Shown here piece after piece: positions 7,834 to 16,831 of a stretch of 64,000 nt of DNA. The DNA comes from Streptomyces sp. NBRC 110611 (GTDB lineage: Bacteria > Actinomycetota > Actinomycetes > Streptomycetales > Streptomycetaceae), in contig NZ_BBUY01000015.1 of NCBI RefSeq assembly GCF_001590865.1, positions 113,147-177,146 on the forward strand, written 5' to 3'. The first letter of the stretch is position 1; each line of letters opens with the position of its first letter. The notes below the pieces were generated by a model. That model searched no databases, was not told the origin of the DNA, and was given only the letters and a program-made list of their open reading frames with translations. The position numbers and the translations under genes are program-made.

Positions 7834-8205
7834 TCAGACGCCGTGGCCGCCCGCCGGGACGGTGCTGCGCAGGGCGGCGTCCGGGCCCGCGACCAGGACC
7901 GGCGTCTCCGGTCCGCCCAGGTCGCGTACCGCCGCGCGGTCGGCGTCGCTCGCGCGGTCGGCCTCGGTCACCACGGCCGCGGCCTCCAGCGAGGCGGCCC
8001 CGCTCGCGACGGCCATCGCGACGGCCGTCTGCAACGCGCTGAGCTGGAGCGACTCCAGGGCAACGGTGCCGGCGACGTAGGTGCGGCCGGTCTCGTCGCG
8101 TACGGCGGCGCCCTCGGGCACGCCGTTACGGGCCCGCGCCGATCGTGCGAGCGTGATGAGCTTGCGGTCTTCGGGGTCCAGCGGTGCGGCTTCGGCTTCG
8201 GTCAT
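7834..8205 (-). CDS. Cytidine-deaminase-like protein lacking the zinc site
   Basis: This 123-residue protein matches by context and overall pattern the gene usually annotated as cytidine deaminase upstream of Streptomyces era (ARNGVPEGAAVRDETGRTY, then an Ala-rich helix, then AAAVVTEA). The active-site elements of real cytidine deaminases are absent. Where H/C-A-E should follow the first strand there is LSALQTAVA, and no PCxxC occurs; the sequence runs AAVRDLGGPETPV. So the fold may be kept while zinc-dependent catalysis is lost. The ATG at 8205 has no clear Shine-Dalgarno; one 4 codons upstream (8217) is possible. A structural or regulatory partner role near Era/YbeY functions is conceivable but unproven. 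Confidence 0.75.
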   Translation of the reverse strand: MTEAEAAPLDPEDRKLITLARSARARNGVPEGAAVRDETGRTYVAGTVALESLQLSALQTAVAMAVASGAASLEAAAVVTEADRASDADRAAVRDLGGPETPVLVAGPDAALRSTVPAGGHGV

Positions 8206-8264
8206 ACGGGCGAGCATATGCGGCAGCGCACGACGGCGGGGACGGGGCTGCCGGGCGCCGGTGC

Positions 8265-9188
8265 TCACCCGGCGACCGGGTACATCCCTTCCCGCCGCCC
8301 CTCCGGGGAGACCAGGCGGGCCAGCCTGGCCGCCGTGTCCGAGCCCGGCAGCGGGTTGTGCATCACCACGGTCAGGTCCGGGCGGGCCGGCATCCGCAGC
8401 GTCGTGGTCTCGAAACTCAGGGTGCCGACCAGCGGATGCTCCAGCTCCTTGATGATCTGCCCACGCTCCTGGACGTCGCGCAGCGCCCACAGCCGTACGA
8501 AGTCCTCGCTCACCGCGGACAGTTCCCGGACCAGCTCCTGGTAGCCCTCGTCGTACGGCCGCTCGGAGCAGGCCGCGCGGAACTGGGCGACGACCGTCGG
8601 GGCGTTGCGCTCCCAGCTCTTGGCGCGGGCCCGGTAGACGGGGTCGGTGAAGAAGGCGATCAGGCAGTTGGAGGAGACCCCGGGGCAGCCGTGCCGGAGG
8701 ACGAGCCGCGCCGCGTCGTTGAAGGCGATGCTGTTCCAGTAGGCGTCCATGATGTGCGCGGGATACGGCATCCAGCCGTCGATCAGTCGGTGCAGGCCCT
8801 CGCAGAGGTACTCCGGGTCGTACTCCAGGTGCGGCTGCGGCGGGTTCAGCCCGGCCAGGACGTACAGATGCCGCCGCTCGGCGTCGCTGAGCCGCAGCAC
8901 CCGGGCGACCGCGTCCAGGACCTGCGGCGAGACGGTGATGTCGCGGCCCTGCTCCAGCCACTGGTACCAGGAGGCGCCGACCCCGGCGAGGACGGCGACC
9001 TCCTCACGGCGCAGCCCCGGCGTACGGCGGCGGCCGCCGTCGGGCAGGCCCGCCTCGGCCGGCGTGACCCGGGCCCGACGGCTCATCAGGAACTCGCGGA
9101 GATCCTGGCGCCGCAGCCGCTCACGTCGCTGCGCCGGGCTCTCCTGGGGCCGGCGCGAGGCGCGCGCGACGGTGGTGTTCGAGGCCAC
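8265..9188 (-). CDS. XRE-family regulator with MmyB-like ligand domain
   Basis: The 307-residue protein has an N-terminal helix-turn-helix, with the family signature R-R-TPGLRREEVAVLAGVG then WYQWLEQG (about residues 55-82). A large C-terminal PAS-like MmyB ligand-binding domain follows (DAYWNSIAFNDAA around 145-165, FETTTLRMPARPDL near 265). These regulators usually control a divergent oxidoreductase or transporter gene. Here the divergent neighbour is a drug-type MFS exporter, separated by repeats and a palindrome that may be operators. The first 30 residues are Arg-rich, so the true start may be slightly downstream of 9188. Likely a local repressor; the ligand is unknown. Confidence 0.92.
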   Translation of the reverse strand: MASNTTVARASRRPQESPAQRRERLRRQDLREFLMSRRARVTPAEAGLPDGGRRRTPGLRREEVAVLAGVGASWYQWLEQGRDITVSPQVLDAVARVLRLSDAERRHLYVLAGLNPPQPHLEYDPEYLCEGLHRLIDGWMPYPAHIMDAYWNSIAFNDAARLVLRHGCPGVSSNCLIAFFTDPVYRARAKSWERNAPTVVAQFRAACSERPYDEGYQELVRELSAVSEDFVRLWALRDVQERGQIIKELEHPLVGTLSFETTTLRMPARPDLTVVMHNPLPGSDTAARLARLVSPEGRREGMYPVAG

Positions 9189-9340
9189 GGGTCTCCCCCT
9201 GTCGGCGTGGCTGGTGGTGCGGACACCACGATAAGTGCCCGCTCCCCATCATCTATTCCGGGACCGCAGGCTCGGTTGCATGCCGACAACTGATGCCGTC
9301 TCAACCGACGCCCCGGCCGATGCCTCGCCCACTTCGCTCA

Positions 9341-9412
9341 CGTCACGTGGTCCCGATACGTCACGTGGTCCCGGCACGTCACGTGGTCCCGATACGTCAC
9401 GTGGTCCCGATA
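9341..9412. repeat. Four 18-bp tandem repeats, each with CACGTG
   Basis: Four head-to-tail copies of an 18-bp unit (CGTCACGTGGTCCCGATA, with one copy ending GGCA) fill 9341-9412. Each contains the palindrome CACGTG, spaced 18 bp apart. In frame with the exporter the units would read T-S-R-G-P-D using TCA, CGT, GGT and GAT codons, which is atypical of the surrounding coding sequence. I read the array as probably non-coding and possibly an operator series. Confidence 0.85.
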
Positions 9413-9422
9413 TGCGGGCAGA

Positions 9423-9443
9423 GGTGTCCGGTAACCGAACACC
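9423..9443. promoter_or_regulatory. Candidate operator palindrome upstream of MFS exporter
   Basis: GGTGTCCGGT at 9423-9432 and ACCGAACACC at 9434-9443 form a 21-bp dyad with one mismatch, centred at 9433. It lies between the 18-bp repeat array and the favoured exporter start, in the space shared with the divergent XRE regulator. Function is inferred from position only. Confidence 0.45.
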
Positions 9444-9471
9444 CGCTGTGCCTGCCCCCGGCGACGCCCGG

Positions 9472-10869
9472 ATGTCCCCGCGCGCCAAGCTCGTCCTGCT
9501 GCTGCTCTGTGCCGCACAGTTCATCGTCGCCCTCGACTTCTCCATCCTGAATGTGGCGCTGCCCGTACTGGGCCGGGACCTGGGCATGGGCCAGGCCGAT
9601 CTCCAGTGGGCGGTCACCGCGTTCGCCCTGCCCTCCGGCGGCTTCCTGCTGCTGTTCGGGCGGATCGCCGATCTCTTCGGGCGGCGGAAGCTGTTCCTGA
9701 CCGGGCTGGCGCTGTTCACCGCCGCCTCGGTACTGGCCGCGCTCGCCTGGGACCCGGCGTCGTTCCTGGCCGGGCGGGTGCTCCAGGGCATGGGCGCCGC
9801 GGTCCTCGTGCCGACCGGGATGTCGCTGCTGACCACCACCTTCGCCGAGGGCCCGCAGCGCGAACGGGCGCTGGGCATCAGCGGCACCCTGCTCTCGACG
9901 GGCTTCACCGTCGGCATGGTGTTGGGCGGCGTGCTGACCGACGGGCTGGGCTGGCGCTCGACCATGGGCCTGCTGGCCGTGGCGGGGGTGGCCGTACTGC
10001 TCCCCGCGCCGGCGCTGCTGACCGAGTCCCGGCATCCGCAGCGGCCGCGGATCGACGTCCCCGGCGCGGTCACCGTCACCGGCGGACTGCTGTCGGTGAT
10101 CTACGCCCTGTCGACCGCGGCCGAGCAGGGCTTCGGCCGCGCGGACGTCCTCGCGGCGCTGGTGGCGGGCGTGCTGCTGCTGGTCGCGTTCGTGATCGTG
10201 GAGTCGCGGGCCGCGCAGCCGCTGGTGTCGCTGCCGATGCTGCGCCGCCGTACGGTCTCCTGGGGCAATCTGGCGGGGCTGGTCACCTTCTCGATGATGA
10301 CCGCCGTGGTCTTCCTGCTGACGCTCTACCTCCAGGAGGTGCTGGGGCTGTCCGCGTCGCAGACCGGGCTGGTCTTCGGCGTCCAGGGGATCGTCGCGGT
10401 GATCGCCGGGATGGTCGCCCCGAACGTCATCCGCCGGATCGGTGCCCGCCGCACCCTGCTGATCGGGCTGCTGATCCAGGCCGGTTTCACCGCCACGCTG
10501 CTGGGCCTGGGCACCGGCTCCGGCGTCTGGCTGGCCCTGCTCGGCTCGATCCCCGCCTGCTTCGGCCATATGTGGGCGATCGTCGCGTACGGCGTGACCG
10601 CCACGTCCGGGGCCCCGGACGAGGAGCAGGGTCTGGCCACCGGCCTGATCACCAGTTCCCAGCAGGTGGGCATCACCATCGGCATCCCGCTGCTGAGCGC
10701 GGTGGCCTCGGCCCGGATCGCCGGACTGCGGTCGGAGGGCGCCGGTTTCGCGGACGCCACCCTCGGTGGCATCAAGCTGGGCCTGGGGCTGGACGCGGCA
10801 CTGGTCGCGGTGGTCGCCCTGCTGGTCACGGCCGGGCTGCGGACGGTGCGGACGGCCCGCCGCGGATGA
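9472..10869 (+). CDS. MFS exporter, DHA2 (14-TM) family
   Basis: The frame encodes a proton-driven drug/H+ antiporter-type permease. TM1 begins right after MSPRAKL (FIVALDFSILNVALP), the family motif GRIADLFGRRKLFL follows TM2, and the motif-C-like GFTVGMVLGGVLT lies in TM5. About 14 hydrophobic segments fit DHA2 transporters. I favour the ATG at 9472 (465 aa). Upstream in-frame starts at 9412, 9280 and 9235 would translate the 18-bp repeats and the palindrome with atypical codons and have no better ribosome site; none has a good Shine-Dalgarno. The divergent XRE regulator suggests ligand-induced expression. The substrate is unknown, perhaps a toxic small molecule. Confidence 0.88.
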   Translation: MSPRAKLVLLLLCAAQFIVALDFSILNVALPVLGRDLGMGQADLQWAVTAFALPSGGFLLLFGRIADLFGRRKLFLTGLALFTAASVLAALAWDPASFLAGRVLQGMGAAVLVPTGMSLLTTTFAEGPQRERALGISGTLLSTGFTVGMVLGGVLTDGLGWRSTMGLLAVAGVAVLLPAPALLTESRHPQRPRIDVPGAVTVTGGLLSVIYALSTAAEQGFGRADVLAALVAGVLLLVAFVIVESRAAQPLVSLPMLRRRTVSWGNLAGLVTFSMMTAVVFLLTLYLQEVLGLSASQTGLVFGVQGIVAVIAGMVAPNVIRRIGARRTLLIGLLIQAGFTATLLGLGTGSGVWLALLGSIPACFGHMWAIVAYGVTATSGAPDEEQGLATGLITSSQQVGITIGIPLLSAVASARIAGLRSEGAGFADATLGGIKLGLGLDAALVAVVALLVTAGLRTVRTARRG

Positions 10870-10905
10870 GCCGGATGAGGCGGATGGCGGGGCGGGCGCC
10901 GCGGG

Positions 10906-12231
10906 CTACGCCGAGGCTCCCGGGGCCTCCCCCGCCGTCTCGCTCCGCACCGGCTCGCACAGCACCGTGACGATCTTGTTGCGGCGGCCGGCCGGTGACT
11001 CGGCGGTCAGCCGCAGCGCCTTCAGGCCGGGGTCGGCCGCGTCGTCGGAGAGGTCGACCTCGGCGGTGGCGCCGGCGATCGGAACCCGGCCGAGCAGCTT
11101 GGCGAGCAGGCCGCCGACCGTCTCGACGTCCTCGTCGTCGAGCTCGGCCAGGCCGTACAGCTCACCGAGGTCGCCGATGTCCAGGCGGGCGGTGACGCGG
11201 TAGCGGCCGTCGCCGAGGTCTTCGACGGGTGGCAGTTCGCGGTCGTACTCGTCGGTGATCTCGCCGACGATCTCCTCGAGGATGTCCTCGATGGTGACGA
11301 TGCCGGCGGTGCCGCCGTACTCGTCGATGACCACCGCGACGTGGTTGCGGTCCTGCTGCATCTCGCGCAGCAGATCACCGGCGTTCTTGGTGTCGGGGAC
11401 GAAGACGGCCGGCCGCATGGCCGTGGAGACCAGCTCGGTCTCGGCGTCGCGGCTGATGTGGACCTTGCGGGCGAGGTCCTTCAGGTACACCACGCCGACG
11501 ACGTCGTCCTCGTTCTCGCCGGTCACCGGGATACGGGAGAAACCGGAGCGCAGCGCGAGAGTCAGCGCCTGGCGGATGGTCTTGAAGCGTTCGACGGAGA
11601 TCAGGTCCGTACGCGGCACCATCACCTCGCGGACGAGGGTGTCGCCCAGCTCGAAGACGGAGTGCACCATCCGGCGCTCCTCGTCCTCGATCAGCGACTC
11701 CTGCTCCGCCAGGTCGACCAGCGAGCGCAGCTCGGCCTCGGACGCGAACGGGCCCTTGCGGAAGCCCTTGCCGGGGGTGAGGGCGTTGCCGATGAGGATC
11801 AGCAGCTGCGGGACGGGGCCCATGACGCGGGCCAGCGGGAGCAGGACGTACGCGGCGGCGGTGGCGGTGTTGAGCGGGTGCTGACGGCCGATCGTGCGCG
11901 GCGAGACGCCGACGGCGACATAGGAGACCAGCACCATCACGGCGGTGGCGACCGTCAGCGCCTGCCAGGTCTCCTGGAAGGAGCGCAGGCAGGCGTAGGT
12001 GACCAGGACGCCGGCGGCCATCTCGCAGCCGACCCGCACCAGCAGCGCGACGTTGAGGTAGCGGGTGGGGTCGGCGGCGACCTGGGCGAGCCTGGCGCTG
12101 CCGCGGCGGCCGGAGCGGACGGCTTCCTCGGCGCGAAAGCTGGTCGTACGGGCCAGCCCGGCCTCCGCACAGGCGGCGAGCCAGGCGATCACGACGAGCA
12201 GGACCGCGACCGCGATCAGCTGAGTGGTCAT
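10906..12231 (-). CDS. CBS-domain membrane protein (HlyC/CorC, CNNM type)
   Basis: The 441-residue protein has an N-terminal DUF21/CNNM membrane region with several hydrophobic segments (residues 1-150). Two CBS domains follow, starting near VREVMVPRTDLISV and MRPAVFVPDTKN, then a C-terminal CorC_HlyC domain (ELPPVEDLGDGRYRV onward). Such proteins are linked to magnesium or cobalt efflux and are often mislabelled hemolysins. It lies 11 bp downstream of ybeY in the phoH-ybeY-CBS operon, a gene order conserved in many bacteria, where it probably relates to Mg2+ balance and ribosome homeostasis. The XRE/MFS pair now separates it from the deaminase-like gene and era. Confidence 0.94.
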   Translation of the reverse strand: MTTQLIAVAVLLVVIAWLAACAEAGLARTTSFRAEEAVRSGRRGSARLAQVAADPTRYLNVALLVRVGCEMAAGVLVTYACLRSFQETWQALTVATAVMVLVSYVAVGVSPRTIGRQHPLNTATAAAYVLLPLARVMGPVPQLLILIGNALTPGKGFRKGPFASEAELRSLVDLAEQESLIEDEERRMVHSVFELGDTLVREVMVPRTDLISVERFKTIRQALTLALRSGFSRIPVTGENEDDVVGVVYLKDLARKVHISRDAETELVSTAMRPAVFVPDTKNAGDLLREMQQDRNHVAVVIDEYGGTAGIVTIEDILEEIVGEITDEYDRELPPVEDLGDGRYRVTARLDIGDLGELYGLAELDDEDVETVGGLLAKLLGRVPIAGATAEVDLSDDAADPGLKALRLTAESPAGRRNKIVTVLCEPVRSETAGEAPGASA

Positions 12232-12242
12232 CGCGGGGCCCG

Positions 12243-12740
12243 TCAGGTGACGGTGGGGGCCGGGGAGGGGCCGGTCAGGCCCCGTTCGGCGCGCCAGCCG
12301 TCGATGATCGCCGCCTGCAGTCCGAACATCTCGGCCTTCTCGCCCGGCTCCTCGTGGTCGTAGCCGAGGAGGTGGAGCACACCGTGGACGGTCAGCAGCT
12401 GGAGCTCCTCGTCCATGCTGTGCCCGGTCGGCGCTTCCTCGCCCTGCTTCTTGGCGACCTCCGGGCACAGCACGATGTCACCGAGGAGGCCCTGGGGGGG
12501 CTCCTCGTCGTCCTTGGCCGGCGGACGCAGCTCGTCCATCGGGAAGGACATCACATCGGTCGGGCCGGGGAGGTCCATCCACTGGATGTGCAGCTGCTCC
12601 ATGGCCTCGGCGTCCACGACGATGACGGACAGCTCGGAGAGCGGGTGGATACGCATCCGGGCGACGGCGTAGCGGGCGACGTCCAGGATCGCCTGTTCGT
12701 CGACCTCTGTGCCGGACTCGTTGTTGACGTCGATGGACAT
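12243..12740 (-). CDS. ybeY: Endoribonuclease YbeY
   Basis: YbeY is a zinc endoribonuclease for 16S rRNA 3'-end maturation and 70S quality control. The 165-residue protein has the full metal motif HGVLHLLGYDH near residue 125, the conserved DVMSFP segment, and the start MSIDVNNES typical of actinobacterial YbeY. The ATG at 12740 is chosen for this conserved N-terminus, although the sequence before it is a GTC-rich low-complexity tract with no clear Shine-Dalgarno. It lies between phoH and the CBS gene and is presumably translated from the same message. Neighbouring era acts on the same rRNA end. Confidence 0.96.
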   Translation of the reverse strand: MSIDVNNESGTEVDEQAILDVARYAVARMRIHPLSELSVIVVDAEAMEQLHIQWMDLPGPTDVMSFPMDELRPPAKDDEEPPQGLLGDIVLCPEVAKKQGEEAPTGHSMDEELQLLTVHGVLHLLGYDHEEPGEKAEMFGLQAAIIDGWRAERGLTGPSPAPTVT

Positions 12741-12763
12741 GAGGGGAGTTGCTTCTCGCTTCT

Positions 12764-12810
12764 TGGTCGTCGTGATCGTCGTGGTCGTCTGGGTCGTCGT
12801 GGTCGTCGCT
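12764..12810. repeat. GTC/CGT microsatellite-like tract
   Basis: About 47 bp of nearly pure GTCGTC/GTGGTC triplets lie between phoH and ybeY. Read on the minus strand in the ybeY frame it would give a run of Thr residues, so it is not likely to be a real extension of YbeY. It may vary in length between strains and set the spacing upstream of the ybeY ribosome site. Confidence 0.6.
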
Positions 12811-12831
12811 GCGTGGCCGGACGGGCCGGGC

Positions 12832-13836
<1,005 letters not shown>

Positions 13837-13921
13837 AGGGCGGCCCGTCGGCCTGCTCGACCCCCATCCTTTGCTCATCCGAGGAGCCCCTGAAAGGTGC
13901 CTGCCGGCACCGGCTCCTTGC

Positions 13922-13950
13922 GTTACAAGAGTACGACGGGGCACCGACAA
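13922..13950 (-). promoter_or_regulatory. Candidate promoter of the phoH-ybeY-CBS operon
   Basis: On the minus strand TTGTCG (13950-13945) and TGTAAC (13927-13922) are separated by 17 nt, close to the vegetative sigma consensus for Streptomyces. It lies about 85 bp upstream of the phoH start. The rest of the 264-bp gap holds one small hairpin and otherwise GC-rich sequence. Confidence 0.4.
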
Positions 13951-14100
13951 GCCCGAGCGGATTACCGTCCCGCCCCGCGCGCGCCCGGCCTGACCTGCGC
14001 CGCGTCCGCCTCCCGTGCCGCCCCCTGCCGCCCGGACCGGATCGCCCGGGCCGGACCGCCCGGCCGGGCTGCTCAGGCCCCGGCCGGCGGAACCGGACGC

Positions 14101-15330
14101 TCAGGCCGGGCGGCGGAAGCCGAGGGTCGGTACGGCGCGGGCCAGCGGGAACGGTCCGGCCGGGGGTGCGGTGTCGGGCGCCTCGGTGGAGCCGGTGCCC
14201 GCGCCGGGAGGCAGCACCTCGTCCAGGAACGCGTACCGGCGGCGCAGCGCGCCCAGCGCGCCCGGCGTCCCCACCGCTTCCGCCGCCTCCGCCGCCGCCC
14301 CGTGCGATCCGTACGCCCGTACCCGCTGCCACCAGGAGGCGATCTCCGCCCAGCCGGGCGCGGAGAGCGAGCCGCCGAATTCCTGCACGGACAGCGCGGC
14401 GCTCAGCCCCGCGAAGGACAGCCGGTCGGCGAGCGGCCAGCCGGCCAGGGTGCCGGTGACGAATCCGGCGACGAAGACATCGCCGGCGCCGGTCGGATCC
14501 AGCTCCTCCACGGCGATCGCGGACGCCTCGGCGGTCTCGCCGGTCCGGCCGTCCACCGCGTACGCGCCCTCCCGGCCCAGCGTGACGACGGCGAGCGGGA
14601 CCAGGTCGGCGAGCCTGCGGGCGGCCGCGCGCGGGCAGTCGGTACGGGTGTAGCGCATCGCCTCCTCGGCGTTCGGCAGGAACGCCTCGCAGTGTTCGAG
14701 TTCGGCGAGGTCGGCCGGGTCCCAGCGGCCGCTGTCGTCCCAGCCCACATCCGCGAAGATCCGGCTGCCGCGGCCGGCCGCGCAGCCCAGCCAGCCCTCC
14801 CGCCGGCCCGGCACGAGCGAGGCGACGCAGGCCCTGGACGGCGGCGGGCAGCCCGGCGCGTGCGCGCCGTCGAAGGCGAAGTCGGGCGGCGGCGCCTCGT
14901 GGCCGTGCGAGACCATCGTGCGCTCGCCCTCGTACGCCATGGAGACGGTCACCGGGGAGTGCCAGCCGGGGACGGTGCGCGACAGCGACAGGTCGATGCC
15001 CTCGCCCCGTTCGAGCGCCTCCCAGCAGTACTCGCCGTACTTGTCGTCGCCGAAGGCCGCGGCGAGGGAGGTGCGCAGCCCGAGCCGGGCCAGCGCGGTG
15101 GCCATGTTGGCGACCCCGCCGGGGCTGGAGCCCATGCCGCGGGCCCAGGATTCGGTGCCGCGGACCGGTGCGGAGTCCAGGCCGGTGAAGATGATGTCCA
15201 GGAAGACCGTGCCGGTGAGGTACACGTCGGTGGGGGGATCGCCTTCGGTGCGCACCGCGGCCAGCGGATCGGGGCCCGGTGGCGCCGTGGCCGGTCCCGC
15301 GGGCGGATGGACATCGCGTCGGCTGCTCAC
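14101..15330 (-). CDS. PfkB-family carbohydrate kinase
   Basis: This 409-residue sugar or nucleoside kinase has the N-terminal PfkB signature (GGVANMATALARLG) with substrate-site residues, and the C-terminal signature DPTGAGDVFVAGF with the anion hole and catalytic Asp. The middle is somewhat longer than in ribokinases because of Gly/Ala/Pro-rich inserts. The GTG at 15330 has GAGGGG about 8 nt upstream; further upstream the frame would run into the divergent gene's promoter. It is transcribed divergently from a GH4 glycosidase gene across 67 bp, suggesting joint control of a phosphosugar pathway. The substrate cannot be read from sequence. The final 40 residues are low-complexity. Confidence 0.88.
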   Translation of the reverse strand: MSSRRDVHPPAGPATAPPGPDPLAAVRTEGDPPTDVYLTGTVFLDIIFTGLDSAPVRGTESWARGMGSSPGGVANMATALARLGLRTSLAAAFGDDKYGEYCWEALERGEGIDLSLSRTVPGWHSPVTVSMAYEGERTMVSHGHEAPPPDFAFDGAHAPGCPPPSRACVASLVPGRREGWLGCAAGRGSRIFADVGWDDSGRWDPADLAELEHCEAFLPNAEEAMRYTRTDCPRAAARRLADLVPLAVVTLGREGAYAVDGRTGETAEASAIAVEELDPTGAGDVFVAGFVTGTLAGWPLADRLSFAGLSAALSVQEFGGSLSAPGWAEIASWWQRVRAYGSHGAAAEAAEAVGTPGALGALRRRYAFLDEVLPPGAGTGSTEAPDTAPPAGPFPLARAVPTLGFRRPA

Positions 15331-15397
15331 CGTGCACGCCCCTCTCGTATCTGCACCGTGCCGCCAGTGTGCCTGATGCTGCGGTACGTTCCGCCCC

Positions 15398-16735
15398 ATG
15401 AGGCTGACGATTCTCGGCGGCGGCGGATTCCGGGTACCGCTGGTCTACCGCGCGCTGCTGGCCGACCCGGCCGGACCCGTGTCGGAGGTGGTGCTGCACG
15501 ACACCGACCCCCGCCGGGTGACGGTGATCGCCGCCGTGCTGACGCGGCTGGCCCAGGGGCATCCGGCACCGGTGCCCGTACGGGTCGCGAAGGATCTGGA
15601 CGAGGCGCTGACCGGCGCGGACTTCGTCTTCTCGGCGATCCGGGTGGGCGGTACGGCCGGCCGGATCCGGGACGAGCGGATCCCCCTCGCCGAGGGCGTG
15701 CTCGGCCAGGAGACGGTCGGCGCGGGCGGCGTCCTGTACGGCCTGCGGACGATCCCGGTGGCGCGGCACATCGCCCAGCGGGTCGCGCGGCTCGCCCCGG
15801 GCGCCTGGGTCATCAACTTCACCAATCCGGCGGGCATGGTCACCGAGGCGATGTCCCAGGTGCTGGGCGACCGCGTCATCGGGATCTGCGATTCGCCCGT
15901 GGGGCTGGCCCGCCGGGCGGCCCGGGCGGCCGGCGCGGACCCGGCGGCCTTCGACAGCGGCCGGGTCGGCTTCGACTACGTCGGGCTCAACCACCTCGGC
16001 TGGCTGCGGTCGTTGACGCTGGACGGCACCGAGCGGCTGCCGCTCCTGCTGGCCGACGACACCGCGCTGGCCTCCTTCGAGGAGGGCCGGCTGTTCGGCG
16101 CGGAGTGGCTGCGCACCCTGGGGGCGCTGCCCAACGAGTATCTGCACTACTACTACTTCCGCCGCGAGACCCTCGCCTCCGTACGGGAGACCTCGGAGAC
16201 CCGCGGTGAGTTCCTCGACCAGCAGCAGCGCGGTTTCTTCGAGCGGGCCGCGGCGGCCGGCGGCCCCGACGCGGTGTACAAGCTGTGGGAGCGGACCCGG
16301 CTGGAGCGCGAGGAGACGTATCTGGCGCACAGCCGGGAGGCCGGCGGCGGCTGGCAGCGCGACAGCCACGACCTGGAGGGCGGCGGCTACGACCGGGTGG
16401 CGCTGGCCCTGATGCACGCCATCCTGCGGGACAGCGGGACCCGGCTGATCCTCAACGTCCGTAACGGGACGACGGTGCCGCAGCTGGATCCGGACGCGAT
16501 CGTGGAGACGGTGTGCGAGGTGACCTCCCGTGGTGCCCGGCCGCTGCCCTGTGCGCCGCTGCGGGAGGACCAGTTGGGGCTGATGCTCCAGGTCAAGGCC
16601 GTGGAGCGGGCGGCGGTGGCGGCCGCGGTGTACCAGGAGCGCGGCGCGGCACTGCGGGCGCTGGCGCTGCATCCGCTGGTGGACTCGCCCGCGGTGGCCG
16701 CCCGCATCCTGGAGCGGGCGGCCGAGGAGGCGTAA
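15398..16735 (+). CDS. GH4 family NAD-dependent 6-phospho-glycosidase
   Basis: The 445-residue protein matches glycoside hydrolase family 4: a Rossmann N-terminus (ILGGGGFRVPLVYRALL) that binds NAD, the metal-site cysteine in GICDSPVGL near residue 168, and NHLGW near residue 197 with the catalytic His. GH4 enzymes use NAD+, Mn2+ and a redox elimination mechanism to cleave 6-phospho-alpha- or beta-glucosides. The Cys-Asp-Ser-Pro form is closer to the phospho-beta-glucosidases, but that is inference. No PTS genes are nearby; the divergent PfkB kinase could supply phosphosugar. The 3' end carries a 23-bp direct duplication that repeats the stop codon, followed by a strong terminator. Confidence 0.92.
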   Translation: MRLTILGGGGFRVPLVYRALLADPAGPVSEVVLHDTDPRRVTVIAAVLTRLAQGHPAPVPVRVAKDLDEALTGADFVFSAIRVGGTAGRIRDERIPLAEGVLGQETVGAGGVLYGLRTIPVARHIAQRVARLAPGAWVINFTNPAGMVTEAMSQVLGDRVIGICDSPVGLARRAARAAGADPAAFDSGRVGFDYVGLNHLGWLRSLTLDGTERLPLLLADDTALASFEEGRLFGAEWLRTLGALPNEYLHYYYFRRETLASVRETSETRGEFLDQQQRGFFERAAAAGGPDAVYKLWERTRLEREETYLAHSREAGGGWQRDSHDLEGGGYDRVALALMHAILRDSGTRLILNVRNGTTVPQLDPDAIVETVCEVTSRGARPLPCAPLREDQLGLMLQVKAVERAAVAAAVYQERGAALRALALHPLVDSPAVAARILERAAEEA

Positions 16736-16769
16736 CAGCCGGGAATGAGGAGGCGTAATAGCCGGGATT
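16724..16769. repeat. 23-bp direct duplication over the GH4 stop codon
   Basis: GAGGAGGCGTAACAGCCGGG plus AAT (16724-16746) is followed directly by a second copy (16747-16769) with two mismatches. Both copies contain a TAA in the same relative place. A third partial copy (CAGCCGGGAATACC) follows near 16777. This looks like a recent slippage duplication. Confidence 0.8.
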
Positions 16770-16831
16770 ACCGTCACAGCCGGGAATACCGCCACCCCCC
16801 ACCACGTTGTGGCCCCGCAGGGGGCCCTCGC

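Noticed and set aside
9341..9412. The 18-bp repeats as a CRISPR array
   Set aside because: Units are directly tandem with no spacers, only 18 bp long, and no cas genes are present.
9235..9471. N-terminal extension of the MFS exporter
   Set aside because: It would translate the 18-bp repeats and a dyad using rare codons, with no ribosome site. Kept only as an alternative start.
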